From Xiphophorus maculatus (Eukaryota; Chordata; Actinopteri; Cyprinodontiformes; Poeciliidae), in the NCBI RefSeq assembly GCF_002775205.1, contig NC_036457.1, positions 1-64,000 of the forward strand: 64,000 nucleotides of DNA. Reading direction: 5' to 3'. Both the position numbers and the translations under genes were made by a program. Below, in pieces: positions 48,101-59,700 of this stretch (the first letter of the stretch is position 1; every line of letters begins with the position of its first letter). The notes under the pieces are model-generated. The model was not told the origin of the DNA and did not search any database. It saw only the letters and a program-made list of their open reading frames with translations.

Positions 48101-51100
48101 GGATAAATTAGATAAACTTGCAAATTGAAATTTTCCAAAAACTCTCCAGGCCTGCACTTGATTTCCATTTTTTGGCCTAATAAGTAAAACACACATGGGC
48201 CCATGTTCTTCCCCTGATATTGAAGAGATTCACAAAAATGCATTTTTTTTTTTAAATCAAAAAAGGTTTCTCTTTTTAAGTTGAACAAATTATTTGCTGA
48301 GTTCATAATAAGTTCAAGAACTGTACTTTGTTTAGGCCAAACTAAGCATTAAATTTGCCTAAATCATGTTTAAGATGAAGCAGAAAGTGTTTGGAAATGT
48401 TGGAGACGACATCAGAGCCCTAAGTTAATCAATAACTAATTAATTTATAAGTTATGCGACTGCACCTCCCGTTTATAAAAGTCTAAATCTGAGCTACAAA
48501 GACTTTAAAGCAACTAGATGGTCCATCTGTCTGTCACTGTCTATATTTGGCTAATCAATTAGATCAATGAGGAAATATTGATCTGAGAAATCCAATCCCA
48601 GCCCAGTCAGGGGTATAGCGTCACCATGGCAACCACCAGTGTTGCCCTTTATTCAGTCAAGGAGAAACACTGAAACTGGGATCTGAATTGTGCGTCAGGC
48701 TGCAGTTTTAACTGAAACAGGCCTGAAATTTCCGATCAGCTTCAGAAAAAAGCAGCACAATGATGTCAATAAAAAAAAAAAATCCCAATAAAATGCACTG
48801 AAGTATGTGTTTACAATGTAACAGAATATTTACATAAAAATGCATAAACATGAATATTTTTCCAAGATGTTGTGTTTTTGGAAGTTGGTTTAAGTGTTTT
48901 TCCGGCTGCTTCCCATCAGTGAGCGATATCATATGAAGAGAAAAATTTAAAAAAATACAACGTTGGTCAGAAGTGCAGGTCTCTCATGTTCTTCTGGGAA
49001 ACCAGCAAAGTGGAAAAAGTTGTTTTTGTTTCTGCGCTTTCAGCGAGGTGGCAGAAAGGAAAGAAGTGATTGAGAAAGGAAGTGGAGCAGCAAGTAGCCG
49101 AGTTTCTGAAGCTGCTGGTGTGAAACCCTTTTAAAAAGGATCAAAGACTTCAAAATTATCAGCAGAGACAAAGTTTACCTTTTCTATTTTGTAAAAACTG
49201 TCCAGGCCAAAACAGAATATTGTCTAAGATCGTCAATTGTCTAACATTATTTACATTTATTTCTGTTTTCTTTATTTTCAGATCTTTGTTTATTGAGATA
49301 TTTGAAACACATGGAGATGCACTGCAGAGACATAATATCCTGGTCCAGTTTCTAGTGCTCATATCTTGGTACACTTGAAATAAAACAAAACTAACTTAAA
49401 AGTAGATATTCAGCAAGAAAATTATTATTTAATTTCCCTTTGGGATAATTTTTTTTATTTTGAAATTGAATTGTAGAAATAGGAGCTCGTTTTAATTAAA
49501 TAATTACATAACATTGCCGAAAAGGTTTGAGTTCCACTGGCGCCGTCACCTGGCAACACCACCCAAGCCCAGCCCGTCACCTAGCAACCCAGTTTTAGTT
49601 CCACTGGCAGATTATTTCACTTAAAACACAGCAAAACTGTCTTAAGTAAAATAATCTGGTACTTTTTCAACAATATTAAGAAATTATGGACTTAAAACAA
49701 GATTTTATGTCTTGCTAAAAATGTACTTTTAAGTTAGTTTTGTCTTATTTTAAGTGAACTAAAATATTTCCAAGTAGAAACTAGATACAGGGCGTGCCGT
49801 GGTGGCGTAGGGAATAGCGCGACCCATATTTGGAGGCCTTCAGTCCTCGACGCGGCCATCGCGGGTTCGACTCCTGGACCCGACGATATTTGCCGCATGT
49901 CTTCCCCACTCTCCTTTCCCGTCAGCCTACTGTCATATAAGGGACACTAGAGCCCACAAAAGACCCCCTGGAGGGGTAAAAAAAAAGAAACTAGATACAA
50001 ACATTTGGTTAGATTTTGTGTTTTTGCAGTGAAGCGACAGACATGATGCAAACAAACCTGTAGGCAAACAGCTTTATAGTTCAGGTATTACCTGCTATAC
50101 TTCATGTCTGTTTTGGGACTTTAAAACACGTCTCCACATGTTTCAGTTGGTTTAGATAAAAATGCAGATTGCCTCCTGACTGTTTCAGAGTGTCTATTCA
50201 GTCACAGCAATCCCCCACTCAGTCTTTTGTTGTCTTATCCAGACAATGTCACAAACTGCAGATCCATCTGCAGTTTGTTTCATTTAACTGACATAAGGTA
50301 TATTTTTGGCGAGCAAGGAGCGCAAATGCGTTTTTCATCATCTGAAATTTAAAAATGCAAACAGAAGTTCATCATCGTCTCAGGAATTGTTGTTAGAACC
50401 CCTTCACAGCAATCTCCTGGTTTCCCTCTGAGCATGGGAAAGACGGGGCAGGGTTTCCTGCCGCCTCAGACACATCCGCTTTCCCAACGCCGACCCTAGG
50501 CTTCACATTTTCACCGACGCACGCACACACACACCGACAGACACAGCAGTGACCCTTTGACGGTTCACGTTCACCCTCGCTCTAGTTTTATTTCCATGTC
50601 CTGATCCTGGTTACGACGAGTTGAAATCCCAGCGATGTGACCTGCTGATCTCTGGGTTCCGATTCTTATTTTAGTATCGCTTTTATTTTTAGGAGTTTAG
50701 AACAGGAACACTCCAATATAAAGATAAATTTGGAAACCTTTGTCATCTGATGTAGCTTAATGACGACGTTTATAAAGTTTATTGTCTGAGCAGTGTTTTA
50801 TGCAAATAGTTTTATTTTTTAATACCCGTTCTGGGATTAAATGTCACACTGGAAAACACAAAATCTTAATCTTTGGTTTATTTTCTAATGCAAATATATT
50901 GGTGCACTTGAAATCAGTCAAAGCTAACTCATAAGAAGCTTTTCAGGAAGAAGTAGGAGGTTATTTTAAGTCAATAATTTCGCTTATAACATGGGGATCT
51001 GCTACTGGAACTAGAAAAAATTTGACAATAATAAGAAATTATTGACCAAAAAGAAGTTATTACTTACTTGGACACGCCTGATGTTAAAATTTAAATTATA

Positions 51101-54100
51101 AAAGGAAGTTGTCATAGCTACAACTTGCTTTAAGAAAAGAAAGTAAGGTGCGATAAAATCAAGCCTGAAATCTGTTCGTTTATCATTGCATGTTGGTTTG
51201 ACCTGTAAGGTTAAAAATCGTTATCCCAAAAAGAAAAAACTCAGTCTGACTTACAGATGTATAGATTTGAGCTTCTAATGTGGAAAAAGATGCAAACAAA
51301 TGGATTCAACAAAAAAATAAACAAAATGTGGGAAACCTTTCTTTAAATAACATTAAAAAGTTAAAACTGCAAAGAAAAAGCCTGAAAATGCTTTCACCAG
51401 AGCTGGTTGCGAAGGGATGTCTTTCATTTGTTACAACATAAAATGCTTTAAGCTTTTATAATGAATCCATGCTTCTGAAATGAAATATTAAAGTGCTTAA
51501 CAGTGACTTTTCCTGTATTTTTTTGCAGCGTATCTGTGCTGCTCTTCAACACCACCTCACACTGTTTTGTCCTCGTCAAGCAGTTCCGTCCAGGTACCTT
51601 TTATTTTTTTTGTCACTGATCTAAATTTGGACTTTTGAGCATCCGATGTGCACTTTCACTTTTAAAACGACGACACACACCTTGTCTAATCGGCTTCAGA
51701 AATCCCTGCAGCGGTTTAAATTCAAGGAGTCTGGGCCGTGATATATCCCTTCTTTTTATCCCATTTAGATAAAAATAACCACAACCCAGAACATGGTTGC
51801 ATTTTTAACTTTAAATATAATACAGTTTGCTGAATTCATATTCATCAATCTCAGCATTTCTCCTGTTGTCTCCCACCTGCAGCTGTTTACATGTGTGAGT
51901 GGGAAAAGGCCAAGACGAAGACCTCTCAGGGCGCCGAAAAGACCGAAGAGGGCGACGCCTCCGAATCTCAAGAGGGCCAGTCGGCCTCGGCCGAGGAGAG
52001 CTCTCCTTCGTCCCAATGGCCCCCGGCCTCGGCGGGGGTCACCTATGAGCTCTGTGCCGGCCTGGTGGACAAACCGGATCTGTCGCTGGAGGAGATCGCC
52101 CGGCAGGAAGTGCTGGAGGAGTGTGGCTACGATATACCAGCCTCCAAGCTGAAGAGGATTACTTCGTTCAGGTTAGCACCGTTTTAGACGTTTCCTCAGA
52201 AATAAGGGTTCGGTTTGGAACCACCTGCTGGTTCTTCCGAGCTCCTCCCTTAAATCTGCTGGCCATCAAAATCGCTCTCGCATCAGAGTGAAAGACGGTG
52301 ACAAGCCTAACAAATGCAACCCAGAAGGTAGAGGCCGTATGAATAAAGTGGAAAACAATTCCCCTGTTCACGGTTCAGGAGTCGCTTCCTGGTGTAAGGA
52401 GAACAGTTTCATACCCAGTAAAAATAGATTTTCCATTCTTCTGTGCGGAAAAAAGAAAGAATGGTAGCAACAACTGAATTAGACTAAGAGTTATAGACTT
52501 TAAATAACAGCTGGACTATTGTTCAAGATGCTGCAAGTGTCTCCGAATATAAAGGAAGGGAAAAAAACAATATTTAACCAATATACCAGCTATCATTAGA
52601 GCTGTTGCAAATGATCATGTTAGTAGTCGAGTCATCGTATCGATTATGCTAACAATTAATCAAATAAAACATTTCTGTACTTTCTATTTAAAGAGGATCT
52701 ATTATGCAAAATTCACATTTTTGTATATTTATTGGAGTTTTTACTGCTACTAAAAACAACCCAAGAACTTAAAAAAGCAAACAAACAAACAGCCTGTTTT
52801 TGGCAATAAATTGATGTTTCTTGGCCGTTCCAAAAACCTTCAGAACGTCACAAATCAGCAGGCACTGGCGCCGTTACCGAGCAACCCCAGTGAAGCCCAG
52901 CCCGTTACCGAGCAACCCAGGCTGAGCTCCAGCACGTATAATTTGGTGCAAAAAACGTAATGAAAATGTTTTGTATCGCTCACTGAGCTTTCCTAACTTG
53001 TTCAAAGAAGAGTGATGGGTCACCTTTAAGCTAGTAAAAAAAAACATGACAGAAAAAATGCTTCTAAATAAACAGTTCAGTTCATTTCATAGCTTAAAAT
53101 TCAATATGTTTATATAATGATTTTAATGTGCAAAAATAGCCGAGAAATGAAGCATTTTATTTTTAATGCTTATTGATTTTTCTTGGTGTAAGCATCTGTT
53201 TTAGTATTTGGAATATTTTTTTTTCCTAATCTGAGGGAAGTATAAAACGGGAGGAAGCACAGTGTAACGAGATAAAATATTAAAGCTAGCTGTTTTAACC
53301 TCTGAAATGAAACCCAACTAATAACTGCTGTAGCTTCTTAAAATAATAAGCAGTGTGAGTGAGTTGGAGGAAAACATCAGGGGAAACCATTCATCACTGT
53401 CAACATGTTGGCTGCCAGGATGTGAGCAGCCCCACATCTGACAGTAAAACCTGGACAGGCGTGACTGAACGCTAATGAAAATATGTTTTTGATTTGACTT
53501 GAAAACCTCCTGCAGCTCTGTTGGTGTCGTCTGGGTCCATTGTTATGTGCGGGCAGCTTCCATTGTGTAGGATGGTGTCATCTTAACCCACATGAAGCCT
53601 ATAAGGGTGTTTTGTTTTGTTTTTTCTCTCTTTTTCTTTTTTCCACTTGGCAAACATGCACAAAAATGCAGCACAGCTCAGGAAATGGAAAACCCCAAAC
53701 AATACTTAATGGGATTTTACTCTGTAGTTCCTTGGAAAAGTATTCATTGTTGTATTTGACTTCAATGAATTTGTCGTGATTATAACAATATTGTTGTTTT
53801 GAGAGCCTTTTCAAGCAATAGAAAGACCAACATTCTAATGCATATTTATCGTTTGAACTTTTTATATTTCCAAAATGAAGAGCAAATAAAATGGATGCCA
53901 AAGTTTTTTGTCATTTAGTCTTTGGAAGAAAGAGAGAAAAACAATCACGCATATGGAAATTAAGATCATTTTAATTCATCATGAGATTTATTACTTACTG
54001 CAACAAGCTTAATTATTAAGTTGAAAGAAAATTATGCATGAGGTTTTTTTTCTTCATAAAAATCTGAAAATTGGAGCATATCTTTGTATGTCTTGGTAAA

Positions 54101-54949
54101 CATCCTCCTTGGTAAACATGACCAAGGAGGATGTTTGGTCATGTTTACCAGCTCAGACATCATTTTATTTATTTATTTTTTAAATAAACAATACTTTAAT
54201 TTTTTTTATATTTAAAAATTTTTTAAACAATAGAATGCTTGCCTCATGATGCTGTTTTTAAAGCATTTTCCATATAAACAAACAAAAACAGTTTAATTTT
54301 AGTCTCTTCTAAGCAGAGCACCTTCTTCTACTTCTTGCACATTTTTTCTTTTTCTGATTTAATTCCTTCTTTTATGTTTTAGGACCAAGACAAAAAAATT
54401 CATTTTTCGCATAGAAAAAGTGAAGATGTATTTTCATTTTCCATATTTGTGAAAAATAATAAGAGGAAGAAAAAGTATTTGTCAGTTTCATTCTCTACTC
54501 ACATTATTGTTTTTCTGTTGTGTAAATTCTGTAGAAATATTATACCAGACGGAAGAGGCTTTAATACAAATGCCCACGTTTTCATGCATAAAAAAATAAG
54601 TAGAAAAGCATTAATTCATGTTAAGTTTCTGAGGAAATGTGGAAAAGTTCAAGAGTTTTTCCAAACTACTGATTTTCAAGTTTGTTTTGTCCTCTACAGA
54701 ACAAACGTGGGTTTAATAGGTTCGAAGCAGACCATGTTTTACGCCGAGGTTTCCGACGACAACTGCGTGAGCGCCGGCGGAGGCGACCCGCGCGAGGGGG
54801 AACTCATCGAGGTCGTCAAAGTCCCGCTGCACGAGGCCATGACGTTTGCCTACGACGAACGTATACCCAAATCCCTGGGCCTCATTTTTAGTTTCATCTG
54901 GTTCCATAATAACATGTCTCCCAAGTACAAGATATCCACCAATGTGTAA
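35010..54949 (+). CDS. nudt14: NUDT14, UDP-sugar diphosphatase (Nudix hydrolase), five exons
   Basis: Coding exons are 35010-35090, 45844-45887, 51529-51593, 51883-52171 and 54700-54949. All introns are GT-AG, phases join exactly, and the total is 729 nt (242 residues plus stop). Known family role: hydrolysis of UDP-glucose and ADP-ribose in the cytosol with Mg2+. The protein starts [20 protein letters not shown]. Exon 3 encodes [20 protein letters not shown], exon 4 the Nudix box (about residues 123-146, ending QEVLEECGY, where Q replaces the usual R), and exon 5 the [11 protein letters not shown] and EGELIEVV segments. The human protein is 222 residues by recall; the extra length is an acidic, Ser/Glu-rich insert at about residues 73-113 ([20 protein letters not shown]) in exon 4. 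The ATG at 35010 fits the family N-terminus, and the frame has no lesion. Confidence 0.95.
35091..36401 (+). other. NUDT14 intron 1, first part
   Basis: Starts GTGAGTTATC after exon 1. No other coding signal or clear element in this part. Confidence 0.7.
36402..36908. mobile_element. hAT MITE, 507 bp
   Basis: Ends CAGGGCC...GGCCCTG with the subterminal motifs CCACGCCACCAGGGGCC and GGCTTGGTACGGCC. Flanks GTTGAGGG and GTTGAGGT agree at 7 of 8 bases, fitting a hAT target duplication. In NUDT14 intron 1. Confidence 0.75.
36909..38419. other. NUDT14 intron 1, no element recognised
   Basis: AT-rich with no supported gene; the open frames here lack splice or family support. Confidence 0.5.
38420..39100. 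repeat. Degenerate A-rich tandem repeat
   Basis: Recurring units of roughly 90-110 bp combine TTCTAGAAAAA, CATTTCTGAG, TTGAAAAGTAAAAA and GAAATTTT in the same order about six times, with much divergence. Intronic in NUDT14. Confidence 0.7.
39120..39212. repeat. (TA)n microsatellite with short inverted flanks
   Basis: TA run bordered by ATACTGTGTATA on the left and TACACTGTATAT on the right, interrupted once by TACATA. Confidence 0.9.
39213..42761. other. NUDT14 intron 1, no gene recognised
   Basis: A GC-richer patch at about 39400-39660 (CCTCCTCTTCCTCCGTCTC, GGCCGTGGCTCTCGG) stands out and might be a regulatory island. At about 42220-42380, degenerate GCTAATGATAGC/GCTAACAATGC runs form an imperfect repeat. 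No exon is supported. Confidence 0.45.
43184..43232. repeat. Telomere-like patch inside the Tc1
   Basis: GGGTAAGGGTTAGGGTT is followed directly by AACCCTACCCTACCCTAACC. The flanking sequence (GCAATTCTCC on one side, CTCTCAATCA on the other) is normal Tc1 3' sequence that, as recalled, is separated by only a few bases in related copies. Confidence 0.85.
43287..44185 (-). pseudogene. Tc1 transposase, one frameshift
   Basis: Starts [18 protein letters not shown] with a paired-like helix-turn-helix, a GRPRKTS linker hook, then the DDE core: first Asp in FSDESPF, second Asp in [11 protein letters not shown], Glu in NPIENLWS (DD34E family). The frame breaks between ...EQFGDEQC and QHDGAPCH at about 43460-43490, so the second Asp and the Glu lie in another frame (43481-43287). 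The enzyme would cut and paste at TA sites if intact. The C-terminal end after KPRNSDKMH is shortened by a small deletion at about 43290. Near-complete length suggests a fairly recent insertion. Confidence 0.9.
45348..45843. other. NUDT14 intron 1, last part
   Basis: Ends in a polypyrimidine run and CACAG acceptor at 45839-45843. Confidence 0.7.
45888..49789. other. NUDT14 intron 2, first part
   Basis: No gene. Holds hAT-type repeat pieces at about 46545-46620 (CGGCCCCCGGGCTTCACTTT) and 47245-47674 (GGGCCAAAGTCCCC to CACGTTGGACACCCC), and a GCCGTCACCTGGCAAC-type repeat near 49545-49600 that recurs near 52860. Confidence 0.5.
47245..47674. mobile_element. Possible hAT element, about 430 bp
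   Basis: The left TAGGGCCAAAGTCCCCAAAC and the right CCGAGCCACACGTTGGACAC are the two ends of the dispersed fish family also seen at 29740-29830. No target duplication resolved. Confidence 0.45.
49790..49985 (+). mobile_element. tRNA-derived SINE, 196 bp, with 14-bp duplication
   Basis: The head GGGCGTGCCGTGGTGGCGTA carries a tRNA-like A-box region and GGGTTCGACTCC a B box, then a family body (AAGGGACACTAGAGCCC, CCCCTGGAGGGG) and an A-rich tail. It is flanked by perfect AGAAACTAGATACA repeats (49776-49789 and 49986-49999; the repeat's first A may belong to the tail). Plus strand, inside NUDT14 intron 2. Confidence 0.9.
50000..51528. other. NUDT14 intron 2, last part
   Basis: No element recognised. 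Ends TTTTTTTGCAG before exon 3. Confidence 0.6.
52172..54699. other. NUDT14 intron 4
   Basis: No gene. Contains an old relative of the 55345-55745 element at about 53755-54010 (GAAGAAAGAGAGA, CATATGGAAATTAAGATCATTTT) and an inverted repeat at 54098-54138 (AAACATCCTCCTTGG arms). Ends CTCTACAG before exon 5. Confidence 0.6.
53755..54010. mobile_element. Diverged copy of the TTAGGCCTGT-type MITE
   Basis: Shares the order TTGTTTTGAGA, AAAGAGAGA, CAAT...GCATATGGAAATTA, TCATTTTAAT and TTGCAACA-like end with 55345-55745, at low similarity. Confidence 0.5.
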
Positions 54950-55344
54950 CTAACATTAGCCACTATTTCTATTATTTACTGCATATTAAAGTCAAACACA
55001 CTGGCCCGGCACACCCTCTGCTCCCTCACAGCTCATCATCCTGTGTTGCCTTTTCTGCTCATTGGTACACAAAGCAGGGTGGGCTCCTTCTTTTGTCTTT
55101 ATCACTTCTTTTTTAAATTATTTTTTATGTATTTTAAATATTCTCCTACAAAGAACCAGTTTGGCGCTGGTGCAGCTTCTCTTAAATAATTTTTTAATAT
55201 GCTAATTATCTATTTCTCATGTGCCATCTCTTGTTAATGGCTTCATATCACTCGTCATATTTGCCTGCACAATTAAAGGAAGGCTCTGGCGCTCTTGGAT
55301 GTTTTCTATTTTACATCATTGTAGCCATTTTTTAGGTATTTTAA
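54950..55344 (+). other. NUDT14 3' UTR and downstream
   Basis: A possible polyadenylation signal ATTAAA lies at 54985-54990, 36 bp after the stop; another ATTAAA is near 55273. No other feature. Confidence 0.55.
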
Positions 55345-55745
55345 TTAGGCCTGTCACAATAACAAATTTTTGCTGGATGATAAATCGCCCTACAAGTTAT
55401 TGCGATAAACGATAATATTGTTTTTGAGACCATTTTCAGGTAATATAATGGCAAATATCATTAAGCTTTAATTTTTAATGAACATTTAACACTAGAAATG
55501 GAAGATATTTTAAATATCCAAAATAAATAAACTGAAATACTAAATAAAATTGATTTTAAAGTCTCTGTAAATAAAACTGTTCTTCAACAAAGGGATTAGT
55601 TGAGACCAGCACACCAGACTTGAGACTTTGGTCGTCCAATTTTTGGTAGAAAGAGAGATCAATAAACCATGCAAATGGAAATTATTGAGCTCATTTTAAT
55701 GGCTCATGTGATTAATTGATTCATTGCTAATTGCAACAGGCCTAA
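55345..55745. mobile_element. MITE with TTAGGCCTGT ends, about 400 bp
   Basis: The left TTAGGCCTGTCACAATAACA and the right TTGCAACAGGCCTAA are inverted. Internal GCGATAAACGATAATATTG is typical of a widespread fish repeat. No target duplication resolved. Confidence 0.6.
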
Positions 55746-55784
55746 TTTCAACACCTTTGTAAATTAGGCATGGGCTGGTTTGTA

Positions 55785-56783
55785 CGGAGCTCTTCAGAGG
55801 GCATGGGGAAACTTTTTTTCTTTTGCGTTTCCTTGCAAAAGGTTTTTTGTGTTCTCTACAATAATACTAATCAATTCATGCAGCATAATTGAATACTGTA
55901 AGCCTTTCTTACTGCACTTTCTGCTTTAAGCTATGTAAGGTTTTTTCATGAATGTTAATATCTCTTTGTGAGATATCTGAAGTTTTATATATTTTTGTTT
56001 AGTATAGAAATGAACCACAAACCTATAAACAGAAACTTTCCATAGGTAGGAAAGAAATAAAAATACACCTAAACTTCTTGGACTATTTCTGAGTTATTGC
56101 GGGAAACAAGTCATCTGACAGTTTTAATTGTGTCTCTATTGTGCTGGAATGGTTTTAAAGGGCCGTTTTCATGTGCAGTTCTGTCTCGATCTTACACAAA
56201 CGGACGTAAACATGCAAAGTCGAGTTTCAATCAGTTTTTTTTCACCAAAGAGTTTATAATAATAAACACGTTTTCACTGAGGCTCTGTAAGAGCCGTATG
56301 AATGAAATGAGTAATTATTGATATGCCAGGAGCAGGCGGCTTTGACACCTGGGTGGTGGGTGTGTCGATGTGGGCGTGGCTGTCAACAAGTGTGAATGGG
56401 AAGGTTACTGGCCTGGTGTGTATGAGGAAGCGGGTGAGCAGGGTGGTCATAGTTTCTGTTGACCGTGTTGTAGTGCCGTTGATCGTTGGCACTTGTGCAT
56501 TGTTTGGTCTGGTCAGTCCGTGTTGCAGTCCTTGTAAAGTTTGAAGCATGATTATCAAAATGGGGAAAAAGCGATAATTGTGACAGATGAGATTCCCCGA
56601 GTTAACCCAGTGCGGCCCTCTGCCACCATTTGTTGCACATTTAGGCTCTTTAAATATGTATATATTTGAAATGTTGATTGACATTCGTGACTGTATACAA
56701 AATAGACCAGCAAATATTGCAGTAAGCTTATTGCGAGGGAACGCAAAAGAAAAAGATTTCCCCATGTCCTCTGGAGGGCTCCG
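55785..56783. mobile_element. Long-TIR DNA transposon, 999 bp, copy 2
   Basis: Same family as 8648-10003: ends CGGAGCTCTTCAGAGGGCAT and GGAGGGCTCCG, flanked by TA (55783-55784 and 56784-56785). The right arm is shortened, with one TTGCGAGGGAACGCAAAAG unit (three in copy 1). The centre matches copy 1 in reverse complement (GGCTTTGACACCTGGGTGG). No transposase. Confidence 0.85.
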
Positions 56784-56785
56784 TA

Positions 56786-59700
56786 GGTTTGAGATTCCCT
56801 CCAGTTTTATGGTATCTTGTCCAAAACTGAGAGCAAAAATGTATAAAAAAATCTTACTGCTTCTATTTTGAAAAACACCAACTATTATTACAAGTTCTCA
56901 AAAAACATTGAATATTACAGTGATGTTGATTTTGATGCATAAAACAAACAAACACAACACAACTGTCCGTGTTTTTCATGACTGGAAATATTTCCAAATT
57001 TATCTTTGTTACATGTGAAGGTAAGTCAAGCGAACTGTCAGTATTTTAACAACATGTAGGGGAGGGGAAGTGTTGCGTTAGCTTAATCTCTGCTGAATAA
57101 ATGGTGTAATCTTGGCATACAGTAACAATAACCGGCCCATGCCTACAGTAGAAGGCAGTTAAAAGTCACAAACATCTCAATAATGCAAAGACTCACCATT
57201 TAGAAACACATTCCCATTTATAAGTACCTAAAAAGCAACATTTTAACAATGAATTTAACCCACATTTACCCGGCATTCACCCTGAATCTGAACCGGACAG
57301 CAGATAATCACCCAGTTATGCAAAAACGTTGAGGTGTTCAGGCAAGCCATATGTAATTCCTTCGATCCCCGTCCTTTAAGCAATAGCTGTTCTACTACCC
57401 AATGCTGAAAAATAATTTATTAGCCTTGAAATTAGTGCCAGTCGAGATATAATCAACCCTCGATCACACAGGGATATCACACCCAACTTTACTCTGAGGG
57501 AACTGAAGCACAATCATGCTAGAAAATGATGTACAGCAGAACTTTTTGAATAAAAGTTATATATGTAATGTATTTTTCTTTCCTTTTTTGCTGATGACAC
57601 ACAGTTTAAGCTCTAATAAAATTAGGCTCATTAACGCACTCAAATCCACTCTTGGCATCTTTGTTTTAAAAGTTACCTACCCTTGCAGATCATTAGTGAG
57701 AAGAATGGATCGTTTTTCTTTTCCATAGGAACTTTAAGAAGACATTAATTAGCATTTCCAAAATGAACATTCTTCTATACACAAATTACAAGAAAAACCT
57801 CAAACTCATGAATACACGGCTAATCTCTGAACATCAGCAAATTGCCAAATCTCAGGTCCAACTATTTCAACCTTATACTTTTAACAAATCTTTGAACGTG
57901 ACAATGATCAGCATGCCATTATTCATAATCCTGAAACATCCCATTTCAGCTAACTTCCAGCTTGTGTATCCGAAGACATCCAAGTGTCCTCTGTATTTTT
58001 ATTAAAGGGCTGGTACTTCATTAATTATTTCATGTGTAAAAACAAAATAATTCTCACACAGAAGTGTTAAAATGATATGCAAGATCTGAAACAACGGCCA
58101 TAGTGTTTGTGCAACACGGTGATGTTTGTGTAGAGCAGATAACATGTTTCCAAACGAGAAAAAAAAGCAAAATTAAGTAACTGATATGTTGTTAAATGCG
58201 GTGGCACAAGAATGCCTTGGGAGATATAAGGCTGTGTGAAGTGCAATGTTAAAAATACTTGTTAGAAATCATTTATTTGGTGATTGTGTTTCTAGGAAGT
58301 TGTACACCAAAACAAGATATAACGACTTGAGCTTAAGCCTAGTGTTGATTTTAATTCAACAATTGTAAGGTAGTTTTTTGGAATCTTTTTCTTTGGTATG
58401 TTCATTGAGTTTCAGTTTTTTAGCAACAGCTGATGCAGCATAAATTTCTCTTTTATTTATTTAAAAAGATAGCTGACTCCACACTTAATTAGAAAAGTAG
58501 ACCACTAAACCCTACTTGAAAATAAAGTTTAGGCCCCATTTACACAGGATTAAGACCACTTTGGCATTTTACCGCTGCTTTCCTGGTTATCTTATCACTT
58601 TGCTACCAGCATTTGGATCATATCTGTACTGCAATCTAATTTAACAGTGTGCATAACTTCCCATTGCATGTTATCGTTTACATCTGGAAATTTGGCTCAT
58701 GTGCACAACGCTGAACAGCAAAACATTTATTCTTTTATCATGCCATTGTTGGTGCGTTAGAATAAAATGAAACCTGGAGATGTAGATATTAATTTGGTGC
58801 AGTGTGCCGCAGCAAAGGGGGAAAATAATGTAGAAAAACCACTTTTTTTTCCTCTTGCCGTTGCAACCGACAACAGCGCCACCTTATGTTTCAGAATTGA
58901 ACACCAAAAAACACTCAAACATTTCTCACAGACAGAATACAACGTTCAGTCTGTAAGAGTTTTATGTTTTTATTGTGATCTGTCACCTTTTTTTATTTTG
59001 TAACTGAGCCAAAACACACCGATATCCTACGTCACATCTACATGATCGTTAGTCAAGCTAGTATAACTGAACTACTTCCCTCTCCTTCGCTCATTTTTTT
59101 GGGTTTAAAACGTTTTCCTAACATTATCTAGTTGTTGTAATGTTGACAATTAGTAGCAAAGCACTGCGTCCCTTTTTCTCTTATATATCAGGCGTATGTT
59201 TGAGATTTAGCGCTTTATATTGACAACGTAACAGCTAAACCCAATGGTAGTCATCGTAATGTCCGACGTTTGTGCCGTTTTCTCTCGCCATTTATCGGCC
59301 ATAAGCTCTTAAGGAGCTTATGCCTCCTCAAGACCCATCTCATTCACTAATGTCAATTTGGTAGCAAAACTTATTTTATCACGCTGTGATAAACAGTTGT
59401 AGTACCCTGACAACACGCTACGAACTATGGAAACCAGTGAGTTTTAAGCCTGTCCGGCTCTTGCTGCAATCAAGTTGCATGTGCGTCCGCTGTTTACAAA
59501 TAATCCCTCTATAAGTGGGACGTTTCTGTACCTCCACCATCAGTTTCAGATCCAAAGAGGAGGAGCGAACACCATCAGGATCATTAGCTTATCAGCATTG
59601 ATGCAGGTAGATTGATATTCTGGGCAGAGCAAAAGCGACACTGCCAATCAGGATTTCATGCAATAAACTTAATTGTAAGCACACATCTGAGAGTGCAATC

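Noticed and set aside
49790..49862. Functional tRNA gene
   Set aside because: B box is good, but the head does not fold as a full tRNA, and the body, A-rich tail and 14-bp duplication show it is a SINE.
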